Of a DNA stretch of 44,485 nucleotides, positions 9,879 to 17,970 are shown piece by piece. A model generated the notes under the pieces. That model was not told the DNA's origin, did not search any database, and saw only the letters and a program-made list of their open reading frames with translations. Within the stretch, counting starts at the first letter, position 1; every line of letters starts with the position of its first letter. This DNA comes from Azoarcus sp. (GTDB lineage: Bacteria; Pseudomonadota; Gammaproteobacteria; Burkholderiales; Rhodocyclaceae): NCBI GenBank assembly GCA_013911595.1, contig JACESY010000005.1, forward strand, positions 1-44,485, given 5' to 3'. A program made the translations under genes and the position numbers.

Positions 9879-10343
9879 TCAGCCGCCGCAGCCGCCGAGG
9901 GTGACCTTGATTTCCTTCTTGTTCATGTAGTACTTGTCGCCCGCCTTGACCACGGCATAGACGTCCGAAGTCTGACCCATCTTGATACGGGTCTGCACCT
10001 CGCCCATGGTGCCTTCCGGCAGCATGAAGTTGGCCGCGACCATGTTCGGGTTCTTCGCGACCATGATCGAGACCGACTCGGTCCCGGGCACGTTGCTCAT
10101 CACACCGACCGGAACAACCGCGCCGTTCTCGGCGATGTCGGGCGCGACGATCTGCACGTCGTCACTCATTTCCGGCTTGGCCGCACCCATGGCGGTGAGC
10201 GCCTCGTCGATGGTCTTTGCGTCGAACACCCTCTGATCCCGCGCCAGCGCGGAACCAGGCTTGACCAGGCCGGCCGCGACGAGCATGCCGAAGATTCCCA
10301 GTCCGCCCCCGGTCTTGAGGGCACCCCTGCGTTGATGATTCAT
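9879..10343 (-). CDS. soxY: SoxY, sulfur-carrier protein
   Basis: SoxY carries all pathway intermediates covalently on the cysteine of its C-terminal swinging arm. The 154-residue product ends in VTLGGCGG, so C152 in the Gly-Gly-Cys-Gly-Gly signature is the carrier residue. A twin-arginine-like signal (MNHQRRGALKTGGG) directs export of the folded SoxYZ complex. The ATG at 10343 is chosen because the Tat signal starts there and GAGAGGAGAG precedes it; upstream in-frame codons would add a non-family stretch. It is 26 bases after soxD and 30 before soxZ. Confidence 0.96.
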   Translation of the reverse strand: MNHQRRGALKTGGGLGIFGMLVAAGLVKPGSALARDQRVFDAKTIDEALTAMGAAKPEMSDDVQIVAPDIAENGAVVPVGVMSNVPGTESVSIMVAKNPNMVAANFMLPEGTMGEVQTRIKMGQTSDVYAVVKAGDKYYMNKKEIKVTLGGCGG

Positions 10344-10369
10344 CCCGACTCTCCTCTCGTTTGTCGAAC

Positions 10370-11434
10370 TCACTGCGCTTTCGCGCCTTGCTGAATCCAC
10401 CTGACGAGCAGTTCGACATCCTCGTCCGACAGGTGGCCTTGCGGCGGCATCGGGACATTGCCCCAGACACCAAAACCGCCTTTTCGAATCTTGTCCGCGA
10501 GATATTCGCCGATGTCGGCCTTGTCGCGGTACTTGTTTTCGATTTCCGCGAAGCTCGGCCCAACGATCTTATTGTTCAGCCCGTGACAGGCCGTACAACC
10601 GTTCTCCTTGGCCGCGGCATGGCCTGCTTGCGCCTCGCTCGGTGCATTGCTCGCGTCGTCCGCTGCCGGCTCCGTCGTCTGCTGGCCGCGCACCGCGCCG
10701 ACGACACGGTTCTGGTCGGCAAGGTTGCCGTGGGCGTCGCGTGCGTGCTCGGGCAGGGCCGACACCAGTTCGACCTCGTCCTTGCAGTTACTCATGCAGG
10801 CGACGTTCTGTACATCAGGGATTCCCCCGTTGCCGATGCCACCCTCTGATGCCGGCGCCCCCGGCCACATGCCGTGGTCGGTGGTCATACCGTTGCGGTT
10901 GGGCATGCGCTCCTGCACTTCGCGGATGGTCTGCTCGTTCAGTTCATAGTCGAACGGCACGACTTCTGCGAGGTTGAGCATGTAGGCCAGCAGTGCATAC
11001 ACGTCATCATCGGATAGCGATTTAGGGCTGGTCCAAGGCATGGCACGGCGTATGTAGTCGAACAGTGTCGCAACCGTCGGCACTTTCATCATCGTAGTAC
11101 GTTGCGGGAAGCCGCCCTCGGCCAGCGCACGCACGCGACCGGTCTCGATGTCCTCCTTGGTCGTGCCACCGACCAGCGGCGTGAACACCTCGTTCGATTC
11201 GCCGAAGATGCCGTGACAGGAAGCGCATTGCTCCTCCCACAGGATTTCACCGTCGGCGGCCGTGCCCTTGCCCGCCGGTAGACCCTTGAAATCGGGGCGC
11301 ACATCAATGTCCCAAGCCTCGACCTCGGCGGGCGTGGCCTCGCGACCGATACCCGTGTAGTAGTCGAAGGCCGCAACCGATCCTGCCCCGAACATCAGCG
11401 TCGCTGCGATGAGCGTCTTAAAGTACTTGGACAT
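10370..11434 (-). CDS. soxD: SoxD, diheme cytochrome c subunit of sulfane dehydrogenase SoxCD
   Basis: SoxD accepts the electrons taken by SoxC from SoxY-bound sulfane sulfur. The 354-residue protein has a signal peptide (MSKYFKTLIAATLMFGAGSVAA), a first heme site CASCH (70-74) and a second CTACH (280-284). An Ala/Glu/Gln-rich linker lies at about 250-275 between the two domains. The start ATG lies inside the end of soxC, a 17-base overlap, which suggests translational coupling and equal production of the two subunits. Periplasmic. Length is close to family members. Confidence 0.95.
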   Translation of the reverse strand: MSKYFKTLIAATLMFGAGSVAAFDYYTGIGREATPAEVEAWDIDVRPDFKGLPAGKGTAADGEILWEEQCASCHGIFGESNEVFTPLVGGTTKEDIETGRVRALAEGGFPQRTTMMKVPTVATLFDYIRRAMPWTSPKSLSDDDVYALLAYMLNLAEVVPFDYELNEQTIREVQERMPNRNGMTTDHGMWPGAPASEGGIGNGGIPDVQNVACMSNCKDEVELVSALPEHARDAHGNLADQNRVVGAVRGQQTTEPAADDASNAPSEAQAGHAAAKENGCTACHGLNNKIVGPSFAEIENKYRDKADIGEYLADKIRKGGFGVWGNVPMPPQGHLSDEDVELLVRWIQQGAKAQ

Positions 11435-12755
11435 TGCCCACCTCACCGGATTCCGAAACCTTCCACGACTGGATGGCGTTGTTGTGATAGATCGAGGACG
11501 TGCCACGCACCTTGCGCAGCTGGCCATAGCTCGGCTGCACGTAGCCGGTCTCGTCGACTGCGCGTGACTGCAGGATGTAGGGCTTGCCGTCCCATGCCCA
11601 GTCGACGTTGAAGCGGGTCAGCGCCTTGGGCAGCACCGGTCCTTCCAGGCGCGCGGGTATCCAGTTGACACCGCCGTCGGTGGACACGTCGACGCGCACG
11701 ATCTTGCCGCGGCCGGACCACGCCAGGCCGCTGATGTTGTGGAAACCCTTGTCGAGCAGCAACTGGCCGCCCGACGGGCTGGTGATCACCGACTTGCACT
11801 CCTGGATCGACGTGTACTGGCGATGCACGCCGTCGGGCATCATGTCAATGTAGTGCACCGCCTCGTCCTTGGCGCCCCAGGGCATGTCGCCCACCTCAAT
11901 GCGGCGCAGCCACTTGACCCAACTCACGCCCTGTACGCCCGGCACCACCAGGCGCAGCGGATAGCCGTTCTCGGGGCGCAGCATCTCGCCGTTCATACCG
12001 TAGGCCACCAGTACTTCGCCGGATTCGACCATCTCCATCGGGATGGTGCGCGTCATCGACGAGCCGTCCGCGCCCTCGGCGAGGATGTAGCGGCCCTTTT
12101 TGTAGTCGGCGCCGCACATGTCGAGGATCAGTTTGAGCGGCACACCAGTGAATTCCGAACAGGACAGCATGCCGTGGCTGTACTGCACGGTCGGCACAGC
12201 CACGTTGCCCCATTCCATGCCGGTGTTCGCGCCGCATTCGATGAAGTGGATGCGCGACACCGACGGCAGACGCATCAGGTCGTCCATGGTGTACACCGCG
12301 CTGGTCTTGACCATGCCGTTGATCATCAGGCGGTGACGGTTGGGATCGACGTCATGCCAGCCCTGGTGATGGCGCTCGAAGTGCAGGCCGGAGGGCGTGA
12401 TCATGCCGAACAGACCCTGCAGCGGCGTGAAGCTCACCGACGAACCCGGCACGCGGGTCAGACCCGGGCTCTGGCGACGCACCAGGCCACGCTCAAACTG
12501 CGACGGCATGCCGTAGGGATTGGCCGCCACCGGCTGGCCAAGCGTGGTCGACCATTCGGGCAGTTCGAGGATGGCCGGATCGCCCTTGGGCGAGGCGGCG
12601 AATGCCGCCGGCGCAGCAACCGCGGCGCCGGCCGCGACGAAGGCCTTGCGCAGGAAGTTGCGACGCCCCGCGGCGACGGCGCGGATGTCATCCTCTGACA
12701 GAAAGTTCTCCGGGGCCGGGCGGATGCGCCCAAACCGGAATTCAGGGGTGGTCAT
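11418..12755 (-). CDS. soxC: SoxC, molybdenum cofactor subunit of sulfane dehydrogenase
   Basis: SoxC belongs to the sulfite oxidase family and removes six electrons from the sulfane sulfur on SoxY. The 445-residue product has a twin-arginine signal RRNFLRKAFVAAG (31-43). The molybdenum-ligand cysteine is C174 in HFIECGANTGMEWGN, and a C-terminal Mo-oxidoreductase dimerisation domain begins near residue 330. The ATG at 12755 has GGAGA about 7 bases upstream; the frame extends further up but that overlaps arsR. Together with SoxD its presence predicts complete oxidation of thiosulfate to sulfate without stored sulfur globules. It follows arsR by 32 bases. Confidence 0.96.
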   Translation of the reverse strand: MTTPEFRFGRIRPAPENFLSEDDIRAVAAGRRNFLRKAFVAAGAAVAAPAAFAASPKGDPAILELPEWSTTLGQPVAANPYGMPSQFERGLVRRQSPGLTRVPGSSVSFTPLQGLFGMITPSGLHFERHHQGWHDVDPNRHRLMINGMVKTSAVYTMDDLMRLPSVSRIHFIECGANTGMEWGNVAVPTVQYSHGMLSCSEFTGVPLKLILDMCGADYKKGRYILAEGADGSSMTRTIPMEMVESGEVLVAYGMNGEMLRPENGYPLRLVVPGVQGVSWVKWLRRIEVGDMPWGAKDEAVHYIDMMPDGVHRQYTSIQECKSVITSPSGGQLLLDKGFHNISGLAWSGRGKIVRVDVSTDGGVNWIPARLEGPVLPKALTRFNVDWAWDGKPYILQSRAVDETGYVQPSYGQLRKVRGTSSIYHNNAIQSWKVSESGEVGNVQVL

Positions 12756-12787
12756 GCATGGATCTCCGTTAATGCCCTTCAATGCGT

Positions 12788-13147
12788 TCACACGGCCTTG
12801 CCGTTGAGTTCCTTTTCCAGCCTTTCCAGGGAAGCCCGTCGCGGCTGGTCCATGTCGGCACGCGCGGCGATGGTCACGCACACGGTGCGGCACATGTCCT
12901 TGAAATTCGGATCGACGATGCGGTAGAAGACTTGGCTGCCCTCGCGCCGACGATCGACGATACCCGCGCGGTAGAGCATGTTCAGGTGGCGCGAGGTATT
13001 GGCCTGGGTCAGCCCCGACTTCTCCACGATCTCGCCGACCGGCAGCTCGACCTCGCACAGCGCATGCAGGATGCGCAGCCTCGCCGGCTCGGCGAGCAGG
13101 CCGAAATAGTCGGCCACGCTTTCGAAGACCTTGCTCAGCTCATCCAT
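12788..13147 (-). CDS. ArsR-family repressor of the sox cluster (SoxR/SqrR/BigR-like)
   Basis: The 119-residue protein has a winged helix-turn-helix typical of ArsR/SmtB repressors, with recognition helix around LTQANTSRHLNMLYRAGIV. Cysteines C31 (HALCEVE, helix 2-3) and C86/C90 (DMCRTVC, helix 5) sit where the persulfide sensors BigR and SqrR carry their reactive pair, so it may respond to sulfane sulfur rather than to metals. This is alignment by eye and is inference. It is first in the sox direction and its promoter carries an inverted repeat overlapping -35 and -10, which suggests autorepression and control of soxCDYZAX. The start ATG (13147) lacks a strong ribosome site; the frame is open upstream to 13201 but those codons lie in the promoter. 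Confidence 0.88.
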   Translation of the reverse strand: MDELSKVFESVADYFGLLAEPARLRILHALCEVELPVGEIVEKSGLTQANTSRHLNMLYRAGIVDRRREGSQVFYRIVDPNFKDMCRTVCVTIAARADMDQPRRASLERLEKELNGKAV

Positions 13148-13150
13148 GCT

Positions 13151-13166
13151 GTTTATCCGCCCATGG
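13151..13166. promoter_or_regulatory. Possible third half-site in the arsR leader
   Basis: GTTTATCCGCCCATGG at 13151-13166 matches GTTTATTCGACTATAT at 13172-13187 in 11 of 16 positions, 21 bp away (two helical turns, same orientation). It lies downstream of the predicted start point and just before the arsR ATG, where bound repressor could block elongation. Confidence 0.4.
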
Positions 13167-13172
13167 CATCGG

Positions 13173-13214
13173 TTTATTCGACTATATGAGTATGTGCGCA
13201 TATGGTCAAATAAA
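13173..13214 (-). promoter_or_regulatory. arsR-sox promoter with overlapping operator
   Basis: On the minus strand TTGACC (13204-13209) and TATAGT (13181-13186) form a near-consensus sigma-70 promoter with a 17-base spacer. The region is also an inverted repeat: arms 13173-13188 and 13199-13214 agree in 14 of 16 positions around a 10-base spacer. One arm covers the -10 and the other covers the -35, so a bound dimer would directly exclude RNA polymerase. The likely regulator is the adjacent ArsR protein. Confidence 0.75.
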
Positions 13215-13263
13215 AAAATACGCCTTGTGCCTCAAAGGCAACACTGCCCTCGCTCAGGCGCGC

Positions 13264-13291
13264 TTGGTAGCAGACGACAAACCGCTGTAAT
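13264..13291 (+). promoter_or_regulatory. Candidate promoter for the fccAB pair
   Basis: TTGGTA (13264-13269) and TGTAAT (13286-13291) are separated by 16 bases, matching the sigma-70 consensus in 4 and 5 of 6 positions. It would give a leader of about 85 bases before the GTG at 13383. Its distance from the arsR operator (about 50 bp) leaves room for shared or independent control. Confidence 0.45.
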
Positions 13292-13382
13292 CTCGCATCA
13301 GGGCGCGAAGAACGCCCGTCCGGGAGCGCCCGCAGCAAGCGTCGCGGCGGCTCGCACAGAATTGCCAAAGAGGAGACGGACC

Positions 13383-13682
13383 GTGAAACCACACCACCTG
13401 ATCGCCGCCTTCTGCCTGGCCGGCTTCGCCGGACTCGCAGCGGCGGAATACCCCAACGCGGCTCGTGATCTGGCCGCGACCTGTGCCAACTGCCACGGCA
13501 CCAACGGCAAGAGCGCGGGTGGCTCGGACTCGCTCGCCGGCGTGCCGGCCGACAACATCCTCCAGAAGCTCGAGGAGTTCCGCACGGGCGACCGACCGGC
13601 GACGATCATGCATCAGATCGCCAAGGGCTATACCGAAGAACAACTCAAGCTGGTCGCGGACTGGTTCGCGGCCCGCAAGTGA
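13383..13682 (+). CDS. fccA: Monoheme cytochrome c subunit of flavocytochrome c sulfide dehydrogenase (FccA/SoxE-like)
   Basis: The 99-residue protein has a signal peptide (about 1-21), a heme site CANCH in LAATCANCHGTNGKSAGG, and a distal methionine in ATIMHQIAKGYTEEQ. This pattern matches one half of the diheme FccA/cytochrome c4 fold, as in the small monoheme FccA of green sulfur bacteria. It would take electrons from the flavoprotein encoded 16 bases downstream. The start is GTG at 13383 with GAGGAG about 8 bases upstream; the long upstream frame would cover the promoter. Periplasmic. Naming follows the neighbour, since small cytochromes are otherwise hard to tell apart. Confidence 0.87.
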   Translation: MKPHHLIAAFCLAGFAGLAAAEYPNAARDLAATCANCHGTNGKSAGGSDSLAGVPADNILQKLEEFRTGDRPATIMHQIAKGYTEEQLKLVADWFAARK

Positions 13683-13698
13683 GCCGGGGGAGACAAGC

Positions 13699-15045
13699 AT
13701 GCCAAACAGACGCGATTTCCTGAAAAGCACCGGCGCGCTCGCCGCCGGCACCGCCGCCTTCGGCCCGGCCCATGCCAGCGATGTCACCCAGAGGGCGCTG
13801 GAGGCCGGCAAGGAGCTGATGCGCGAATTCGGCGTAACCGACAAGACCGACCGCAAGGACCGCAAGTCGGCCCATGTGGTCGTGGTCGGCGGCGGCTTCG
13901 GCGGCGCCACCGCAGCCAAGTACATCCGCATGTGGAGCGACGGCACGGTCAAGGTCACACTGGTCGAGCGAAACGCCCAGTTCGTCTCGTGCCCGATCTC
14001 CAACCTGGTGATCGGCGGCGTCAAGAACATCGAGGACATCTCCGCCGGCTACGACAACCTGCAGAAACAATGGGGCATCGAGGTCATCACCGACTCGGTC
14101 ATCGGTATCGACCCGAACACCCGCGAGATCCAGCTCGCGCGCGGCGACACGCTCAAGTACGACCGCGCCGTGCTGTCGCCGGGCGTGGACTTCATGCCTG
14201 ACATGGTCGAGGGTCTGACCGGCAACGAACACCTCGTGCCGCACGCTTGGAAGGCTGGCGCGCAGACCGTGCTGCTGCGCAGCCAGCTCGAGGCCATGCC
14301 CGACGGCGGCGTGTATGCGCTGCACATCCCGCTCGCACCGTTCCGTTGCCCGCCGGGCCCCTACGAGCGTGCGAGCCTGATCGCCAACTACTTCAAGCAG
14401 CACAAACCCAAGTCCAAGGTGCTGATCCTCGACAGCAACCCGGACATCCAGTCCAAGAAGGGCCTGTTCACCAAGGCCTGGGAGGCCAACTACCCGGGCA
14501 TGATCGAATACCGCGCGAACAGCCGCCTGATGGCGGTGAATGCGGCCACGCGCACGGCGGAACTGGAGTTCAGCGAGGTCAAGGCAGACGTGCTCAACGT
14601 CGTGCCGCCGATGCGCGCCGGGCGACTGGTCGATTTCCTTGGCGTGGATCTGGCCAATGACCGTTGGATCGAGGTCAACTTCCAGACGCTGGAGGTCAAG
14701 GGCGTACCTGGCGTGCATGTGCTCGGCGACGCCACGCTGTCCGCACCGGGCATGCCAAAGTCCGGCCACATGGCCAACCAGCACGCCAAGGTCGCGGCCG
14801 CGGCCATCGTCGAGATGCTCGCCGGGCGCTCGCCCAACCCGACGCCGGTGGTGATGAACACCTGCTACAGCTTCACCGACGCTGATACCGGCATCCACGT
14901 CGCCTCCGTGCACCAGTGGGACAACGAGAAACGCACGCTGTTGCCGGTGGACGGCGCGGGCGGCATCTCTTCTGCCGGCAGCACACTTGAGGGACGGCAT
15001 GCGCTCAACTGGGCGCGCAACATCTGGGCCGACATGCTCACCTGA
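13699..15045 (+). CDS. fccB: Flavocytochrome c sulfide dehydrogenase flavoprotein (FccB/SoxF)
   Basis: FccB oxidises sulfide in the periplasm and hands electrons to FccA. The 448-residue product has a twin-arginine signal (NRRDFLKSTGALAAG), a FAD-binding VVVVGGGFGGATAA motif (60-73) and a C-terminal FCSD domain. Three cysteines match the Allochromatium enzyme: C98 (VSCPIS) corresponds to the residue that holds FAD covalently, while C217 (FRCPPGP) and C389 (MNTCYS) correspond to the redox disulfide. The spacing C98-C217 (119) equals that of C42-C161 in the reference enzyme. The ATG at 13699 has GGGGGAG upstream. It ends in a clear terminator. Confidence 0.94.
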   Translation: MPNRRDFLKSTGALAAGTAAFGPAHASDVTQRALEAGKELMREFGVTDKTDRKDRKSAHVVVVGGGFGGATAAKYIRMWSDGTVKVTLVERNAQFVSCPISNLVIGGVKNIEDISAGYDNLQKQWGIEVITDSVIGIDPNTREIQLARGDTLKYDRAVLSPGVDFMPDMVEGLTGNEHLVPHAWKAGAQTVLLRSQLEAMPDGGVYALHIPLAPFRCPPGPYERASLIANYFKQHKPKSKVLILDSNPDIQSKKGLFTKAWEANYPGMIEYRANSRLMAVNAATRTAELEFSEVKADVLNVVPPMRAGRLVDFLGVDLANDRWIEVNFQTLEVKGVPGVHVLGDATLSAPGMPKSGHMANQHAKVAAAAIVEMLAGRSPNPTPVVMNTCYSFTDADTGIHVASVHQWDNEKRTLLPVDGAGGISSAGSTLEGRHALNWARNIWADMLT

Positions 15046-15066
15046 GGGTTTCGCACCCGGCAACGC

Positions 15067-15094
15067 AAAGGGGCGCCGCGAGGCGCCCCTTTTT
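15067..15094 (+). terminator. Intrinsic terminator after fccB
   Basis: GGGGCGCC and GGCGCCCC (15070-15077 and 15082-15089) pair around a GCGA tetraloop and are followed by five T. Three A upstream pair with the first T, so it may also act weakly on the convergent cytochrome c4 transcript. Confidence 0.9.
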
Positions 15095-15112
15095 CATCGG
15101 ATCATGACAATC

Positions 15113-15715
15113 TCAATCAAGCGAACTGACGTACACCGCCACCGCCTTGATCTCCAGTTCGGTGAGTTTGCCGGCAATACCCTGCATGACCGGGTCACCG
15201 CCCTCGGCGAAGGACTTCAGGCGGTTCTCGATGTAGCGCGGTATCTGGCTTGCCAGACGCGGCATCTGCGCGCTGCCATGCCCATCCTCGCCATGACAGC
15301 TCGCACATGAGGGCACGCCCGAATACTCGTTGCCACGCGTGTAGATGAAGCGCCCGACCTCAAGCAGGCCGGCGTCATCGGTGACGTTGCCGGTGGTGGG
15401 CTTGTTCTCGAAGAACACGCCCAGTGCGAGCATATCCTGTTCGCTCAGCTCGCCGACCACGCCCTCCATCATGTTGCTCTTGCGCGCGCCGCCCTTGAAG
15501 GCTTCGAGCTGGCGCACGATGTACTGATAGTGCTGACCGGCAAGGCGCGGAAACAGCTTGGTCGAACTCTCGCCGTTGGGTCCGTGGCACATGAAACAGC
15601 TGTCCATGTGGATCGCCTCGGCTCGCGCCAGATCGACCGCCGGCGGCTCGGCCGCCAACACCGAACCTGCCGCGGCACACGCTGCCAACACCATGAAGAT
15701 GCGCTTGCTGACCAT
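15113..15715 (-). CDS. Cytochrome c4, diheme
   Basis: The 200-residue periplasmic protein has a signal peptide (about 1-22) and two tandem cytochrome domains with heme sites CFMCH (40-44) and CASCH (137-141). Methionines near 82 and 177 are the likely distal ligands. The two-domain layout with FPRLAGQHYQYIVRQLEAFK and MPRLASQIPRYIENRLKSFA is characteristic of cytochrome c4, a donor to terminal oxidases. It has its own promoter and a good ribosome site (AAGGAG), and is convergent with fccB, so it may drain electrons from FccAB and Sox. That functional link is inferred from position. Confidence 0.9.
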   Translation of the reverse strand: MVSKRIFMVLAACAAAGSVLAAEPPAVDLARAEAIHMDSCFMCHGPNGESSTKLFPRLAGQHYQYIVRQLEAFKGGARKSNMMEGVVGELSEQDMLALGVFFENKPTTGNVTDDAGLLEVGRFIYTRGNEYSGVPSCASCHGEDGHGSAQMPRLASQIPRYIENRLKSFAEGGDPVMQGIAGKLTELEIKAVAVYVSSLD

Positions 15716-15780
15716 CGGTTCTCCTTTTCGATAGATTCGGACCGCTCTGCGACGGCCTCGATGCTGGAATCGGAAAGCAG

Positions 15781-15809
15781 ATTATCAGAATGCGCTAATG
15801 CACTAACAA
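15781..15809 (-). promoter_or_regulatory. Promoter for the cytochrome c4 gene
   Basis: On the minus strand TTGTTA (15804-15809) and GATAAT (15781-15786) are separated by exactly 17 bases and match the sigma-70 consensus in 4 and 5 of 6 positions. The leader would be about 58 bases. Confidence 0.6.
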
Positions 15810-15819
15810 GCAGATGCGC

Positions 15820-16254
15820 TTACCAGCCATGTTCGATGATCCACGGTGACGTGCGCTGCTCCAGCGCGGCCCGAACATAGGCGACGGTGGGCTCGGGCAG
15901 CGCGCTGCGGGCGTGCCAGGCCAGCGCGTCGCACTTGTCGGGTTCCGCGATGAACGGCTCGCCGCTCCAGTTCGAGGCGCGCAGGAAGAAGTCGATGCGG
16001 TTGGTGTCCGACTTGCGGTGGATCACGCCCAGCATCTCGAGCGCGTCGTGGACGACGAAGATTCCGACTTCTTCCGCCAGTTCCCGGCAGGCCGCCGCGC
16101 ACAGCGATTCGCCGTCCTCTACATGGCCGCCGGGCAGGCTCCACTGTCCGTCGAAGAAGCCGGTGCCCGCGCGACGCATCAGCAAGATGCGCCCATCGCA
16201 CTCGATCAACACGTGCACGCCGGTCGGAATGCCCGCTGGAGGGACTGCATTCAT
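15820..16254 (-). CDS. Nudix hydrolase, MutT-like
   Basis: The 144-residue cytoplasmic protein contains a complete Nudix box, GGHVEDGESLCAAACRELAE then EVG, with the REL-EE core that binds metal. It would cleave a nucleoside diphosphate linked to another group; the substrate cannot be read from sequence. The ATG at 16254 is chosen because the upstream codons overlap dut. It starts 10 bases after the dut stop, so it is probably co-transcribed with coaBC and dut, which fits a nucleotide-pool cleaning role. Confidence 0.85.
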   Translation of the reverse strand: MNAVPPAGIPTGVHVLIECDGRILLMRRAGTGFFDGQWSLPGGHVEDGESLCAAACRELAEEVGIFVVHDALEMLGVIHRKSDTNRIDFFLRASNWSGEPFIAEPDKCDALAWHARSALPEPTVAYVRAALEQRTSPWIIEHGW

Positions 16255-16264
16255 GGGCTGCCGG

Positions 16265-16714
16265 TCAGCGCTTGCCGGTGCTGCCGAAACCGCCCGCGCC
16301 ACGCGCACTGTCCTCGAAGCTGTCGACGATGTTGAAGCCCACCTGCAGCACCGGCACCACCACCAGTTGCGCGATGCGCTCCATCGGCTGGATCGTGAAG
16401 CTGGCGCGCCCGCGGTTCCAGACCGAAACGAAGATCTGCCCCTGGTAGTCGGAATCGATCAGCCCTACCAGATTGCCCAGCACGATGCCGTGCTTGTGCC
16501 CCAGTCCCGAGCGCGGCAGGATCATCGCCGCCAGCCCGGGGTCGGCCAGATGGATCGCCAGCCCGGTGGGTGCCAGCGCGCTCTCACCCGGGTGCAGGCA
16601 CAACGGCGCCTCCAGGCAGGCCCTCAAATCCAGCCCGGCCGCACCGTCGGTGGCATAGGCAGGGGGATGCTCGCGCAGGCGCTCGTCGAGGATGCGTACG
16701 TCGATGTGGTGCAT
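16265..16714 (-). CDS. dut: dUTPase
   Basis: This 149-residue enzyme converts dUTP to dUMP and diphosphate, keeping uracil out of DNA and feeding dTMP synthesis. All family motifs are visible: [30 protein letters not shown], the MERIAQLVV motif and the glycine-rich C-terminal arm [12 protein letters not shown]. Length is normal for the trimeric type. It follows coaBC by 22 bases, a gene order (radC / coaBC-dut) common in proteobacteria. Confidence 0.97.
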   Translation of the reverse strand: MHHIDVRILDERLREHPPAYATDGAAGLDLRACLEAPLCLHPGESALAPTGLAIHLADPGLAAMILPRSGLGHKHGIVLGNLVGLIDSDYQGQIFVSVWNRGRASFTIQPMERIAQLVVVPVLQVGFNIVDSFEDSARGAGGFGSTGKR

Positions 16715-16736
16715 TGGGGGAAACTCCGGTCAGCGT

Positions 16737-17927
16737 TCAGCGGCGCGCGAGCAGCGCTGCGATGCGCGCGACGATCTCGCGCGCGAGTTCATCCTTCGCG
16801 GCGCGCGGCAACGGGTGCACGCCCTGTTCGTCGTACAGCGTGACCTGGTTGTCCTCGGTGCCCAGACCGTGCTGCACCAGATTGCCGACGACCAGCGCCA
16901 GACGCTTGGCCACGCGCTTGCCCTCCGCATAGCGGTCCAGATCGCGGCTCTCGGCGGCGAAGCCCACGCACAACGGGGCATCCGCGCGCGTCGCGACCTC
17001 GGCCAGGATGTCCGGATTGGGCACCAGTTCGAGCGTCAGCGCGTCGCCCGACTTCTTGATCTTGTGTTCGGACGCTTCGGCCGGCCGGTAGTCGGCCACC
17101 GCCGCCACGCCGATGAAGACATCGGTACCCGGCAAGGCCGCGAGCACCGCCTCGCGCATGTCGCGCGCACCGCTCACGTCGACGCGCTCGACACCCACCG
17201 GCGTCGCCAAGGCGCTCGGCCCGGCCACCAGCACGACCTCGGCGCCGGCCTGGCGGCAGGCGCGGGCCAGCGCGAATCCCATGCGCCCGGAACTGGAGTT
17301 GGTGATGCCGCGCACCGGGTCGATAGCCTCGAAGGTCGGTCCGGCGGTGAGCACCACGCGCCGGCCGGCGAGGCGCTTGGGCGAGAGATGCGCGACGAGA
17401 TGCTCGTAAAGGTCTTCCGGCTCGAGCATGCGCCCCATGCCGGTCTCGCCGCAGGCCTGGTCGCCCGCCGCCGGCCCGAGCAGCGTCACGCCGTCCTCGC
17501 GCAGTTGCTCGATGTTACGCCGCGTGGCCGGGTGCTCCCACATCTGGCGGTTCATCGCCGGCGCCGCCAACAACGGACATTCGCGCGCGAGCGCCAGCGT
17601 GGTGAGGAGATCGTCGGCGCGGCCCTGCACGAACCTGGCGATGACGTCGGCCGTGGCGGGTGCAACGACGATCGCGTCGGCCCCGCGCGACAGGTCGATA
17701 TGCGCCATATTGTTGGCCATGCGCGCATCCCACAGATCGGTCCATACCGGATTGCCCGACAGCGCCTGGAAGGTCACGGCGGTAACGAAGCGGGCACCGC
17801 CCTCGCTCAGCACCACGTGCACCTCGGCACCGCCCTTGACCAGCAGGCGCACGAATTCGGCCGCCTTGTAGGCCGCTACCCCGCCGGTCACGCCGACCAC
17901 GATCTTGCGTCCCGCGATCTCGTTCAT
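16737..17927 (-). CDS. coaBC: Bifunctional phosphopantothenoylcysteine decarboxylase / synthetase
   Basis: CoaBC makes 4'-phosphopantetheine from phosphopantothenate, cysteine and CTP on the way to coenzyme A. The N-terminal flavin-dependent CoaC half (about 1-190) shows [25 protein letters not shown] and the substrate-clamp cysteine in [10 protein letters not shown]. The C-terminal CoaB half shows [19 protein letters not shown] and the [10 protein letters not shown] motif. The ATG at 17927 gives 396 residues; a TTG at 17948 is a weaker alternative. No clear ribosome site is seen for either. It is divergent from radC. Confidence 0.96.
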   Translation of the reverse strand: MNEIAGRKIVVGVTGGVAAYKAAEFVRLLVKGGAEVHVVLSEGGARFVTAVTFQALSGNPVWTDLWDARMANNMAHIDLSRGADAIVVAPATADVIARFVQGRADDLLTTLALARECPLLAAPAMNRQMWEHPATRRNIEQLREDGVTLLGPAAGDQACGETGMGRMLEPEDLYEHLVAHLSPKRLAGRRVVLTAGPTFEAIDPVRGITNSSSGRMGFALARACRQAGAEVVLVAGPSALATPVGVERVDVSGARDMREAVLAALPGTDVFIGVAAVADYRPAEASEHKIKKSGDALTLELVPNPDILAEVATRADAPLCVGFAAESRDLDRYAEGKRVAKRLALVVGNLVQHGLGTEDNQVTLYDEQGVHPLPRAAKDELAREIVARIAALLARR

Positions 17928-17970
17928 GTCGAATGGATTATCATGCAAACATCATCAAAGGGAGGCGACC

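Noticed and set aside
12756..13058. Upstream extension of soxC over the arsR gene
   Set aside because: The extra codons overlap arsR in another frame; the Tat signal and ribosome site support ATG 12755.
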